Below, one piece after another: positions 1-10,785 of a stretch of 64,000 bases of DNA (position 1 is the stretch's first letter; each line of letters opens with the position of its first letter). Position numbers and translations under genes: made by a program. The DNA is taken from assembly GCA_012845835.1 (NCBI GenBank), contig JABAKD010000008.1, positions 16,421,223 through 16,485,222 of the forward strand, in the 5' to 3' direction. The DNA comes from Undaria pinnatifida (taxonomy: Eukaryota; Sar; Phaeophyceae; Laminariales; Alariaceae). The notes beneath the pieces were generated by a model. That model was not told the DNA's origin, searched no databases, and was given only the letters and a program-made list of their open reading frames with translations.

Positions 1-2
1 GT

Positions 3-632
3 TTCGTGACGAATTGCGCCGAAGTAACCGAACCACTAGTTGATCTCACCAGTAAAGAGTTTGCAACTAGATCACGCGTTAAGAAAGTCTAGGGTGAACC
101 GCAAGATGCCGCGTTCGCTCACATCAAACGTTTGCTGGTGTCCGCCCCAGTCTTGAAATTCCCCTACTATGAGCTTGAGTTTAATGTGCATGTAGACGCC
201 AGTGTGATAGGAGGTGGCGCTTTTCTCGCTCAGCCGTCGAAAAATGACCACTCGGAGTCTGATCTTGACATTATCTCGTATTTTAGTCAACGATTCAAAC
301 ATGGGCAACGCAATTACTCTGCGTCAACGATAGAGTGTTGTGGAGTCGTACTTACACTCGCTCATAGGAGATCGCATCTATTTGGGAAACCTTTCACGGT
401 GATCACTGTTCATCAAGCATTGACCCATCTGTACTATATGCACGATACGTCCAATATGCTTACTGGTTAGGCTATTGCGTTGCAAGGGTTGATTTTAGCG
501 TTAAATACGTCGCAGAAAAATTAAACGTAGTACCCGACGCGCTGTCTCGATTGTGTGATGACGTGGAAAAAGAACCATTACCGCAAGAGCCAGCCCTTGC
601 ATCTATCAGCCGAAATGTTCCTTGAGATAGAC
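3..632 (+). pseudogene. Ty3/gypsy pol fragment: RT connection and RNase H
   Basis: Remnant of an LTR-retrotransposon polyprotein that enters from the left window edge. Frame 3 reads through the RT-RNase H connection into an RNase H domain with VHVDASVIGGGAFLAQ (catalytic-type Asp in DAS) and ECCGVVLTLAHRRSHLFGK. A stop (TAG, 90-92) interrupts it, and reading stops again near 470. The tail continues in frame 2 from about 479 with VVPDALSRL, the usual end of gypsy RNase H before the integrase. It is closely related to the element at 35.3-40.6 kb, which has the same HADAS, ECCG and VVPDTLSRL blocks. Stops and a frameshift show it is dead. Ty3/gypsy assignment is by family knowledge; no search was run. 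Confidence 0.85.
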
Positions 633-1196
633 GGTATCGTGCACCTGGCCCCCGCGATTTTCAAGTATCTTCAAAAAACCTCGAAGGTGTAGACCTTGTA
701 CAGAATGATGCAAACTTCTTGCTGGTGCAGTGTCTCTGTTGATTGACCCAGAAAAAATACTGGAAGAACAACGTTCTAAGTTTTGTCCGTATATCGATTA
801 GGAAACAGCACCTGTTACCAGAAGACCTAACAGTGTGGCCGCCCGCATCCTGGAGGGTATTCTTCACCCTCTCTCATCGGTCGAGGGCTCTGTGGTGGTC
901 CGCAGATCGGAATAATGAAACATTTTTTCAAAAGTGGCGCAGCCGTGTGTCTCGCCCATTTGATACCCGTTGTGGGTCCGGGTTGGGGTCAGGGTTGGGG
1001 TTAGGGTTAGGGTTGGGGTTAGGGTTAGGGCTAGAGAGTGGGTTGGATCTACGCCCGTAGCTCTATCCAACCAGGGAGTGCTTTCAGCTCGCAAACGTGA
1101 ACAGCCCACCGCTCCAAAGATCAGGGCGGCCAAATTATTAGGTGAGCTCCTTGTGACTGTACCCGTCCCAGATGGCGAAAACAAGAACAGCATGAT
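633..1196 (+). other. Divergent spacer between RNase H and integrase
   Basis: In one frame the first part (about 640-850) still resembles the linker of the 35-40 kb element: DPEKILEEQRSKF here against DPEKLIEGQKLEF there. From about 850 to 1190 I see no retroelement homology. That part holds the telomere-like tract and is probably an insertion or diverged linker. Confidence 0.45.
967..1037 (+). repeat. Interstitial telomere-like (GGGTTA/GGGGTT)n tract
   Basis: About 70 bases of degenerate tandem hexamers and heptamers mixing TTAGGG-type and TTGGGG-type units. Brown algae are reported to have TTAGGG-type telomeres. The tract lies inside a broken gypsy pol gene, so it is interstitial and not a chromosome end. 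Confidence 0.8.
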
Positions 1197-1604
1197 ATGA
1201 GTCATTATTTTTTGTACGAAAACATATTTTCCCGATCGTATTTACCGGTTTATCTGCGTAAACGCAATTCGTTCCGTGACCAGCTTGTCGTGGCCACAGC
1301 TTTACGGAAATTAATCGTCCACTCGTGTCATGATCTAGTGGCGTCTGGAGGTCATCTAGATTTCAAAGCTACGTTTGATAAAATCGGAGATCGTTACTGG
1401 TGGCCTGCTATGTCGAAATACGTAGCAAAGCACATTAAAATATGTTCATCATGCCAACATTGTAAGACGTCACACCGTCCTCCGATATTACCTGTCGGTC
1501 ACCGTCCCGTTTCCTGTCCGTTTCAATGTGTAGTTATCGATTTAGTAGAGTACAAGTCGTCGACGAACAACTCAAAATATATACGGGCATATCGTCAGGC
1601 TTAA
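1197..1604 (+). pseudogene. Ty3/gypsy integrase N-terminal fragment
   Basis: Encodes the zinc-binding HHCC region preceding a retroviral-type integrase core: a His pair around SCHDLVASGGHLDFKATFD, then DRYWWPAM, then CSSCQHC. The core begins with VVIDLVEYKS, whose Asp would be the first of the D,D,E triad. The reading stops at TYIRAYRQA-like residues, so the other two catalytic acids and the C-terminus are missing. The 39.96-kb copy is alignable along its length (RSYLPVYL/RSYLPGYL, SFRDQLVV). It has the same orientation as the RNase H fragment upstream and belongs to the same dead element. Confidence 0.85.
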
Positions 1605-3160
1605 ATAGGTATTTTAATACGTACCTGGTAGAAGAGTACACGACTCTACAGCAGTGCCGGTTGAACCACTGCTCTTCATTTTGCAGGTAAGTTCGCTAGA
1701 CACGACTGACTACAGCTCTCAATGACTGCAACATTGACATCAAATTTCCAATAGTAGTGCCGGTGTCCTACTCAATGCCGGTTTTTGGGTTGCCGAATAC
1801 CTATACTCCCCAAACGTTGAAAGCTTTGTGGCAGGTGAATAGTGCAATGCCTTTGCTTCTCGTCCAAAACGTGCTGCTGTACAGCACCAGGCCCAGAGCG
1901 CAGAGCAGCACGGTACACATGGACGCAAGAGCCTGTACGGCGCAGTGCTGAGTGATACGAAGGGACCAAGCACCAGGCGCTGATCTCTTGCTTTCTTCGC
2001 TGTGTTGCTGCTCTTCTGCTGCATAGCCGTATCGAGTACATATTTTTGCTTCGACTTTGTTTGTTTTTCCTCGAGCATCTGTTTTCTTGGTGCCGGTTGA
2101 ATGGTGCCCCTGCCCTCTAAAATGCCGAGAACATAGCTTAATGCGAATAGCTCAATTCCCAATAGTCCTTAGTAGAGCTGGTATTTTGAGGTGGCGCGTG
2201 TCGCCACTAAATTGGAGTCCCCAAATGAATTACAAAAACGCAAGACCACAGAAAACACCCGAGCATCACGCAAGACAGCCAAAGCATTGGCCTTCCACTA
2301 CAGACGGTTCTATTGCAGCGAGGCAGCAGCAGTAGCACCACCACCAGAATCAGGCAAGCAGAGCAGAACAACAGCTGGCCCCCTCCTACTGTATGGCGAG
2401 GTTCGTATTGTAAGAGATATCGAGGGATGTCAGCTGACCATGCTCGTGTGTTTCCTGTTGCGTGCTCAACGGGCTAGTAAGCCAGAAGGCAGCTTGTGCT
2501 AGTCGGGCAAGCTAGTCGGGCCAAGAAGCATGAAAAAAGCTAGTTGCCAATGTACAGACAGGCAACTAGCAAGAAGCGAGTCGGGCCATGAGGTCTGAAC
2601 GAAAAGGGCGAGTCGGGCCAACAGGCCCCGTAAAAAACGAGCCAGCCTGAGCTGCTCGACCACCCTAGACGAATTTCTGTATGGTAGTAATATATCTACA
2701 GGTTCTTCAATCTGACGAGATAACGCTTTCTGTGGGTTCGAGAAATGGTCAAGAAATATAATTCATGGATCCTGTGAAGTCGAGCTTTCTTTATTCTTCG
2801 TTTTCACTGTCCGCCTACCAATCCGTCACCTGACTGTATTAACCTCACACTCGCTTACATCAGTCTCACCCGACCCCGTTGGCTTGCCGTCTCGCGCTTT
2901 GACTCGAGACGACTCCAAACGACACCCAGCTAGCTTCTTCTTACGTGAAATGGTGATCACCACAACTTCCGGAACATTTGCTCCCAAAAGGACGTTTCCG
3001 ATCTTACAAGTACATACTGACAATCAGTTCTATATCACGACACACATATGCTTCTCAGCAATATTCAACAAGTGGTAGCAAGTGGTACTACACGTATCCA
3101 ACGACGACCTTCCCACTCCTATACAAGTACATACTTTATATTTTATATTTTTTTTGCTCA
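1605..3160. other. No recognised gene; short GTCGGGC-type repeats
   Basis: No reading frame here resembles a known family. Around 2500-2640 the motif GAGTCGGGCCA or CTAGTCGGGC recurs about five times, interrupted by GCTAGTTGCC and its inverted form GGCAACTAGC. Around 3005-3135 the string TACAAGTACATACT occurs twice. Otherwise unassigned. Confidence 0.5.
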
Positions 3161-3164
3161 CGTC

Positions 3165-3300
3165 CTCTTTCCGGCTTCTGGACAAGCCGTGGTCACAGGT
3201 GTCATCCCTTTTACCCCCCGGTCCTTCCCCTCGATTTTCATCACGCATAGGGTTCAGAAATCCCACTGCTCATCAATTTTTTTTTGAGTTTTCATATTAT
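3165..3300 (-). repeat. SINE-like dispersed repeat, copy 1 (3' part)
   Basis: On the minus strand this reads CTGAACCCTATGCG, then a purine-rich block, then CACCTGTGACCACGG and CCAGAAGCCGG. The same ordered blocks recur at about 14.5-14.6 kb and, more degraded, at 11.9-12.0 kb. Only the body is seen here; the tRNA-like head is not. Confidence 0.55.
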
Positions 3301-3479
3301 TACAACCCGTGTATATTTCAGCAACACAGAAAGATCTATATCCTGATCCGAGATCTACTGACGATGACGAGGGAAGATGAACTTCGAAAATAGGTACTCT
3401 GGTACCTGGTATGTCGGTATCTTGATGACATCTTCCGTGGATATATTCCACTTTAAAGTATTACCTTACGTAATGACGT

Positions 3480-3625
3480 CTTGGCTAATATATGCCGACC
3501 TACATCCTCTTTGAGGACACACAACCCGTAATACGCGCGATCGGAGTATCATACACAGCTTGGAGATATGAGTTTCGACAAAACCCTCGATCTCACAGCA
3601 GGAGTGTATTTCCACTTTTATAATA
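3480..3625 (-). repeat. G-tract repeat family, inverted head fragment
   Basis: Minus-strand copy of the head module shared with 4190, 6235, 24480, 49880 and 55085: TACACTCCAGCTGTGAGATC, then GTCGAAACTCAT, then GATACTCCGATCGCGCGTA and the GTGTGTCCTC block. With the plus-strand copy at 4188 it forms an inverted pair around 3630-4187. Confidence 0.7.
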
Positions 3626-4187
3626 TGTTATCAATCATCAACTAACTTGTGACTTATTAATAGGTAAAACAAAAAAGGATTGTGTTTACAGAGGTTAGTC
3701 TGAACATTACTACATACAACAAAGGAGAGACGGGTGAGGGAGGACGTGTTCTGAATGATATCAAGTCCCACGAGAAATGCTACGATATGCATATATTAAT
3801 AGGTTGAATTGGATCAAAACATTGTATTATAGTCGGGCGGGGCCTCCTTTTCGACGGCCCCGTCCTCCATAGTAGATGCGCAAAAAGGACGTGACTAAGA
3901 TAAGGGGAAAGTAAAGACTGGACCGTACCAAGAGGTTGAGGGCGACATTTATATGAAACATATGCCATTGAAAATTATTGTGGGGGTGTGGTTTTGCGGA
4001 CAGGTAATTCTGAAGACTGGGTGTTGGTGCACTCCATAGAAAACCTAAATATGGAGGTTGTGTATAGTAGAGAGAACTGGCTGCGGTGCTGTGGATAAGC
4101 GAGAAATAGACAGGAAGAAAGTGAAACCAAAACCGCGGTTGACCGTGGACGAAACGTAATACATTTTTTAAAAAGTGTAAAAATAAT
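3626..4187. other. Spacer between inverted repeat heads
   Basis: About 560 bases with no recognised protein homology. Frames open on the minus strand here have no identifiable domain. The spacer may be internal sequence of the G-tract repeat element, because it is bracketed by inverted copies of the same head module. Confidence 0.4.
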
Positions 4188-5720
4188 ATACACTCTAGCT
4201 GTGGGGGCAAATATTTTGTCGAAACTTATCTTTGCAAGCTGTGCGTGATACTCCGATCGCGCGTATGACGGATTGTGTGTCCTCATTAAAAATATAGGTC
4301 GGCGACTCCACTTGCAACTACACTGTAGCTATCAGGGTCAACATGGCGATGATAGTCAGTCTGTTCGCGGAAACTGTAAAAACCCGTTTCTGAGGGGGAC
4401 AAAATCTGACCGCTGTAAAATAAAATGCACCAGATTATTATCAAGTGAATCCTGTAAGTCGAATAACGGGTGAGGGGAGGGCGGAGTTTTTAAGGACCTG
4501 GGGGTCTGATTCTGTTCAAAGAGGGGCGGGGGGGAGGTGAATCCTGTAAGTCGAATGAACGGTGAGGGGAGGGCGAAAATTGTAAGGACCTGGGGGGCTG
4601 ATTTTGAATAAAAGGGGGGGGGGGGAGGGGGGGGGGAGGGGGGGGGGAGGGGACCGGGAAGGGGCGGGAGGGCGGGTGGGGCAGCTCAATTTGTGCCTAT
4701 AAACTATAAATCCATTAAGGGGATAAATCTGACAGTTTTCGGAAGAATGCACGGGAAACGGGGGGGGGGGCGGGGGGGACGGGCAGGGCAGCTCAAACTA
4801 TGCGAACAAAATATACATCCTGTAGGGGGAAAAATGTGACGGTTTTGGAAATAATGCACCAGTTTATAAGGTATATCCTGTAAATCGTACAACCAGTAAG
4901 TAGAGGGCGGGGTGTTCGAGGGGGTGGGGGTGAGTTCGGGAGGTGGGGAGGTGGGGGGTGGGTGAGGGGGGGGGGGGGCGGGGGGAGGGTCTTAGGTCGC
5001 ATATATGTAGGGGTTTGCGTTACGCGTGGTGCTAGGTCTAGGCGATGGTGCGGGTGTTGGGGACGGAGGAGGTGTTGAGGGCGGTGGGGGTTGGGAATTG
5101 CAGCAGCGGCATGGATGGCTATAAAACGATAATGTGATATACAGTGCGTGGAAGGTTTTATTACTTCTGGCCGATTTCGATATTAGGTGGCGAGTTTGAG
5201 AAAGAGAGAGCGAGGGAAAAAACAAAAAGAGGGGGGGGGGGGAGAGGGAAGGGTATCCAAGACGTTTAGGTCACATAAAATATTAAACTACACTCCAGCT
5301 GTTAGATCAAGGGTTTGGTCGAAACTCATCTGTGGAGCATTGTGTGTGATACTCCGATCGCGGGTATTAATCATAAATGAAGGGGTTTCTATACGCGCAG
5401 TGCTAGGTCGAGGAGATCGTGCAGGTTGTAGGGAAGGAGGGGGGCTTTGGAGTGGGGAGGGCGGAGAGGATAAATGCAAGTTACGTCATGGATGGCTAGA
5501 AAGATAATGGCGTGAGAGATGATATCTGCTGGTTGGTAGTGTTTACTACTCTGATGGGTTTTTTTATGTTAGGTGAGGCGTTTGAACAAAAGGGATCGGG
5601 GAGGGGAGGCGGGGCGGGGCGGACGGGACATTTTAATATGTGCGCGGAAACTATAAACCCTTGAAGGGGACGAATCTGACGGTTGTAGCAAGAAGACATC
5701 CCTTTATATCATCTGCCTGG
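4188..5720 (+). repeat. G-tract repeat family, long copy A
   Basis: Begins with the head module (AGCTGTG, TTTGTCGAAACT, GATACTCCGATCGCGCGTA). It then alternates a short conserved block (GTGCGCGGAAACTATAAA followed by an AAATCTGACGG stretch) with long G-rich tracts at about 4612-4660, 4758-4780, 4910-4990 and 5228-5245. A second module (GGTGCTAGGTCTAGGCGATGG type) occurs near 5030 and 5400. The whole copy is the reverse-complement counterpart of 22.8-24.5 kb. It has no protein-coding potential I recognise; open frames here are products of G/C homopolymers. Confidence 0.8.
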
Positions 5721-6230
5721 TAATGCTTATTATTCTAGATGGTTTGATGTTAGATGTAGTATGCAACCCATTTTTTAGGTGTAACAAGGTTTGATGTTAG
5801 ATGTAGTTTGCAATCCAGTTTTTAGGTGTAGTAAACAACGTGTTGCAGCTTCATAATTTGTTATTGTACATGGATCGAAAGATAAAATATTTCAATTGAT
5901 AGGTACAAACATGTAGTTACCATTATTTTCTGACATCGCTAATTACAAAAAAGAGATACGTATTGCCAAATACAACAGGCGGCGTGATGTGGTCATGCAA
6001 TGTCACCGCCATTGAGCACGAAAGGGAGAAATGCGAATCGTCAGTTATTTGAAAGGAACGCTTATTGTACACTCGCTCAATTACGTTACTTCGTTAGTCA
6101 TACTTCGTTTGGCATAGGTTTGGGAGTCGATCATGCAGACGGTATGTACGGGATACCCTACGTAATAGGTGGGTAGTGTGGTTTACCGCATTTTGAACGA
6201 AATATATAATATAATCAATCGATAGGTACA
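5721..6230. other. Unassigned AT-rich stretch
   Basis: A short direct repeat (GTTTGATGTTAGATGTAGT followed by TGCAA.CCA.TTTTTAGGTGTA) occurs at about 5740 and 5790. No gene or known element is visible in the rest. Confidence 0.4.
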
Positions 6231-6704
6231 ATCCATATACACTCCTCCAGCTGTGAGATCGAATATTTCGTCGAAACTGGTGTTTGCAACCTGTATGTGA
6301 TACTGCGATCGCGCGTATTACTAGGTGTGTGTCCTCAATAAGAATATAGGCCGGCGACTCCCCTCGGAGCTACAGCAGTGTAGCTTGTACCAGGGTCAAC
6401 AGGGTGATGTCAATCAGTCTGTGCGCGGAAACCATAAAAACCGTTTTTGAGGGGGACAAAATCTGGCATCTTTGGAGGGAAATGCATTAGTTTTATCAAG
6501 TGTATCCCGTAAATCGTATAAGCGGTGGGGGGAGGGCGGAAGTTTTAAGGGCGTGGGGCCTGGGGTAAAGCAAAAGGGAGTGGGGGGGTGAGGAGGGCGG
6601 GGGTACTCAATCTGTGCGCGGAAACTATAAATCCTTAAAGGGGACAAATCTGACGGTTGTGGAAGGAATGCATCAGTATCATGTCTATCCTGTAAGGCGT
6701 ACAA
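6231..6704 (+). repeat. G-tract repeat family, copy A2
   Basis: Carries the head module with CTCCAGCTGTGAGATCGAA, the GATACTGCGATCGCGCGTA block, and the GTGCGCGGAAAC plus GGGGGACAAAATCTG block near 6420-6460. A second, similar block follows at 6615-6660. G-tracts are shorter than in copy A. Confidence 0.75.
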
Positions 6705-7455
6705 AATTTGTAAGGAAAAGGTCTAGTGGCTAAGGTAGTAGCCAGACCTTGGCTGATTTCGGAGAAGGATTCGGACGGCATGACATGCGCCGAGAGCGCT
6801 GAAAGGTAAGGGAATAATTCGGTTTGTTTAGTATTAAGTGGAAGAATCCTACCACAACTGCAGGAAAAAAACACAACGAACGTCAATTTGAGCAGTCAGA
6901 CCAAGTCCCAGACACTAGATACGCGAAAAATGCAAAACCTACGCCGCAAGACAGACCATATATATCTGGTTCCGTGATTTAAGCTAGTGGTACTCCTGAA
7001 TGAGGTATGCCAGTGCCGGCCGGTATAGCGGAGATAAACAGATTGCTGCTGCTGCTTGTATGTATACACCCTTGCGTTGGCGTTATTGGCCTAAAATAGC
7101 AAATGAAATGCCAAATCTCACTTCCAAAACCTTGCCAACGAAGCCGAACGAAAATATCCAAAATAAACGTTTGTCAAATTTGCTATTTTATCAAGTCCAA
7201 ATTTCCGAATACGTAAAAACATAATGTCTGGGCAATCTCAGACAGGCACGAAAACACACCCCCAATGGGAAGCAGTGTACAGCAGTGAAATTGGGGTGGT
7301 GTGGTATGGTATGTATTAAAAACAAAATAACCGGGCCATCTCCTACACGCACGCACGATAACACACCCATAAACTATACCACACGTTCTACCCACCCATC
7401 TGCACACCCGCCTCCCACCACCTACCCACCGACCAACCCACTAACACAGCAGTAT
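6705..7455. other. Unassigned sequence before the satellite
   Basis: No recognised gene. From about 7390 the CCACCCACC-rich sequence is already the compositionally similar left flank of the satellite array. Confidence 0.4.
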
Positions 7456-8425
7456 AACAGCAGTGGAGCAGTGCGTACCGACCAATCCACAACTGCAGCA
7501 CACAGCAGTACTGCAGTACGCACCACAGCGGTACACCTGGGTGGTACGCCAGGACCTGGGTGGAATTTGCATTTTCGTACGATTCTCCACGTTTCGTGGG
7601 GGATCGCCAGCCGTCACCCACCAAGCACCCACCACCCACCACCCACCCACCGACCAACCCACCACTCCTGTAGTACGACAGCATTGGAGCAGTACGCACC
7701 GACCAATCTACAACGGCAGCACAGCAGTAGTGCAGTACGCACCACAGCGGTACGCCAGCAGGAGCTGGATGAGGTTTGCAATTTCTCACGATTCCCACCT
7801 TCCGGGGGAGGGCGCGAGCCATCCCCCACCAAGCACCCACCACTCACCACTCGCCCAGGGACCACAGCAGTACGAAAGCAGTGGAGCAGTGCATACCGAC
7901 CAATCCACAACGGCAGCACAGCAGTAGCGCAGTACTCACCACAGCGGTACGCCAGCAGGAGCTGGATGGGTCTCACGATTCCCACCTTCCGGGGGAGGGC
8001 GCGAGCCATTACCCACCAAGCACCCACCACTCACAACTCGCCCAGGGACAAACCCACCACCACAGCAGTACGAGAGCAGTGGAGCAGTACATACCGACCA
8101 ATCCACAACGGCAGCACAACCGTACGGCAGTACGCACCACAGCCGTACACCTGGGTAGTACGGCAGGAGCTGGGTGGAACTAGCACTTTCTTACGATTGT
8201 CCACATTTCCGGGGGACGTTTGAGTCTTCATCCACCAAGCATCTACCACCCACCACCCAACCCTATCACCACAGCAGTACAACAGCAGTGGAGCAGTACG
8301 TACCACCCAACCCACAACGGCAGCACCGTATGCACCACAGAGGTCCACCTGTCGTACGCCAGGGGCTAAGTGGAATTTGTACTTTCTTACGATTCTCTAC
8401 CTCCCGAGGGAGAGGGCGAGCCGCC
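7455..8425 (+). repeat. Satellite array, five units of about 197-221 bp
   Basis: The anchor CAGTGGAGCAGT (one copy CATTGGAGCAGT) occurs at 7461, 7682, 7879, 8077 and 8286, giving periods of 221, 197, 198 and 209 bases. Each unit also has CACCACAGCGGTACGCC-like sequence, a TCTCACGATTCCCACC-type stretch and a CACCCACCA-rich end. Several frames stay open for 100-310 codons on both strands because the units avoid stops. I read these as repeat artefacts and not as genes, since no frame is favoured and the units differ by non-multiples of three. Confidence 0.85.
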
Positions 8426-8760
8426 CCCCGGAGACGCTTTTCATGGCCCCCACCCGCGGAGTTGCCGTTGTATTACCGGGGACACCGAGGGCTGATGTGT
8501 GGGGCGGGCGTGTCCCAGGCGTGCGTTCTCTAGGATCCGGGTGGCGAGCGGCAGAGCGGAGAGTTCAAAATCAACTGTTTTGAGAGTAGGGCGAATTGCC
8601 CCGCTTGCACGGAAGCGTTCATACGTAACATTAGTTAGTCATATTTGAAGGGGCGTATCAATCTGAGTACTATCTCACAACAAGGAAGGAAAGTGCAAAG
8701 GCTGACGTATCCAGGTTACCGAATACATAGATAGGGTCACAACGGCGTAATACGTTAACA
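8426..8760. other. Unassigned flank
   Basis: GC-rich at the left, then ordinary sequence. No homology recognised. Confidence 0.35.
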
Positions 8761-8763
8761 GGG

Positions 8764-9158
8764 GTGTCAATGAGAATAACACCCGCGGGGCGATTTAAAC
8801 GTGCCATCCCAAGACGGGAAGGGTATAGCATTATGATTTTAACGCCAAACGGTTCTGACAACGAGACTTTTAAAGGGCGTAATTCTACAGAAAATGTGTC
8901 AAACGGAATATTTTACGCGTTCATTATGAGAGAAGACCGTGATCGTTTTTAATGGGAAACAGCGTTTCGTCTATTGCTTGGGCGGCACTGCTTATTACAA
9001 TCGCATCAAAGCTCTACCAGGAGGAATTGCCGAACGTGCAGCAGACGCACATGCGATACACTCTACGTACGGCAGTCCGTTTGTTAGCAGCATCTCAGCA
9101 GAGCGATTACACGGGTGGCGCATTGCATTCGCTAGCGCAATATTTGTCGATCGAATAG
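8764..9158 (+). CDS. Hypothetical coding-like pair of short overlapping frames
   Basis: Two consecutive plus-strand frames. The first (from 8764, stop at 8950-8952) contains RREGYSIMILTPNGSDNE. The second (ATG at 8952, stop at 9156-9158, 68 residues) contains TLRTAVRLLAASQQSDYTGG and begins with a hydrophobic helix-like segment (SIAWAALLITIASKL). The stop of the first overlaps the ATG of the second. Composition is balanced and unlike the low-complexity frames nearby, which is the only argument for coding. I recognise no family. It may be an exon pair of a host gene, a decayed gene, or chance. Confidence 0.25.
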
Positions 9159-9357
9159 AAACACTTTAAACATATTTGCTGCAGGCCACCAGGAACTCGA
9201 AATATATGATATATTTGGGCGAATGGGTACATGTAGGGCCAATTTATCATCCACTCACCGTCAAATCCAACTGCTAAACGCTCTAATGTGACAAATATAT
9301 ACTATTAACATACGCGCAGCGCATACAGGCTGGTAACAATCAGGGATTTTCACGGCT
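9159..9357. other. Unassigned
   Basis: Short stretch with no recognised content before the minisatellite. Confidence 0.3.
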
Positions 9358-9695
9358 CAGGTCAAACCTCTCGGGTCGGATCGGGTCGGGACGGGTCAGC
9401 TGACCCGACCCGACTGACCCGATCCGACGTGCCAAAATTTCGAAACGTGTTGGCCAAACCCGACCAGAACCGCAAGATTTTTAAACTTTTGACCTGACCC
9501 GACCCGACCCGTGAGATTTTGAAAAGCTCCAGACCCGACCAGACCCGACCGGCGAAGGTTTGAAGCCTGTTGCGCCCACCCGACCCGACCGTCACACCCT
9601 GTTCGACCCGTGAGGTTCGGGTTTCATGCGGGTCGGGTCGACTGGACCCGCGGTATATCTCACGGGTCAAAGTCGAAATATCACGGGTCAAACAT
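9358..9695 (-). repeat. GACCC-type minisatellite 1
   Basis: Dense degenerate repeats of GACCCGACCC interspersed with short AT-rich blocks (TTTGAAA and GATTTT types) every 40-60 bases. The orientation flips at a perfect palindrome CGGGTCAGCTGACCCG near 9393-9408. A related block occurs at 10.79-11.15 kb. Confidence 0.8.
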
Positions 9696-9929
9696 GACTG
9701 GATATGTACCTTGGTCGGTTAGTTGGCTTGGTTCCCTCGTACTAATCCCAGCCAGTGGTGCTATCTGTTTTCTTTACCGACATTGTTTACAGCATTATTA
9801 TGTGGTGTGTGGCAAAACCAAATGAAAAGAAACCGCAACCCACGCATGGGTAATTCGCCACGCCCGTAGCGCTAACCACCGGGTCGACCCGACGAGCAAC
9901 CCGACGAGCGAGCCAGTTACCTATGCAGT
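9696..9929. other. Unassigned with a minor GACCC cluster
   Basis: Ordinary sequence except for a small GGGTCGACCCGACGAG cluster near 9880-9910. Confidence 0.35.
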
Positions 9930-10385
9930 CTCCGATCCCGACAAGCAGCCTCTCGCTGACTCGCCTCCTGCAGCAATCTCACAACCGGGACGGTGGATTT
10001 ATCAGCAGGGGCTGCGATCCGCGAGGATGCGTTGTCTTCTGCTGGTGCTTGCTGCTACCAGTGCAGCTGCTGCTGGGCTGCTGGTGGTGCTTCGACTACG
10101 ACTGCTCTTGCTTTTTTACGTTTTGTCACTTTTCATTCTGGTTTCATCATTCTCGAGTTAGCTACTCTATTTATCTACCCTCCGGCCCCGGCAAGCAGCC
10201 TAGCTGAGCCGCCTCCGGCAGCAAGCTCACGCTCACAACAGGTGCGATGAATCTGTCAGCAGGGGTTGAAATCCGGGAGGATCCGGGGCCTACTGCTCGT
10301 GCTTGTTGCTGGTGCTGCTTCGACGACGACTGCCCTGGCCTTTTAACGTTTGATAACATTTCGTACTGGTATGATAAACTTCTCA
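9930..10385 (+). repeat. Tandem duplication, about 250-bp unit
   Basis: Two diverged units starting near 9940 and 10190. Both contain CAAGCAGCCT, GCCTCC.GCAGCAA, TCAGCAGGGG, CGAGGATSC-like and GCTGGTGCT followed by TTCGACKACGACTGC, and then TTTTAACGTTT. No coding family is recognised on either strand. Confidence 0.7.
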
Positions 10386-10785
10386 CCGGGTATCCAACGT
10401 GTACGTATACGTCGTACGTGGGTTCTTGTACTGCATTTTGTCGTGTTTATTGTTGCACCCTGCATTGCAGGCAGAGTTTGTGGCCAGGCTTGTTTTTGTG
10501 GACGTGGGTGGATGGCAATATACCTGAATAGTACCTACGGCTTCGTCTAACACGGAAGTTTGCGTAGTAATATGTTATCCCTGGTACGAGAAGTTGCTGT
10601 CTGGTTGATGGTTCTGGACGCTACAATAACATTCGATCGGAGTATCGGCATGAGAGAGGCTTTCATGCAAGAAGCGGGAGTTTTTGTATCATTTTCCGAC
10701 CTGCAGGTCGGATCCACGGGTCCGACTCGCGAGGTGCTGGCACGACAAGGACCCTCCAGCAGGCATCTGTAAGTGTGAAAAAGGC
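10386..10785. other. Unassigned between repeat blocks
   Basis: Short open frames on both strands without recognised domains. Confidence 0.35.

Noticed and set aside
967-1037. Chromosome end
   Set aside because: The tract is short, degenerate and flanked on both sides by retroelement coding sequence.
7285-8223. A 312-codon plus-strand open frame
   Set aside because: It lies across the ~200-bp satellite, whose units vary by non-multiples of three, and comparable frames exist on the minus strand; no codon signal.
7455-8425. CRISPR-like array
   Set aside because: Repeat units are ~200 bp without short identical repeats and unique spacers, and the window is eukaryotic.
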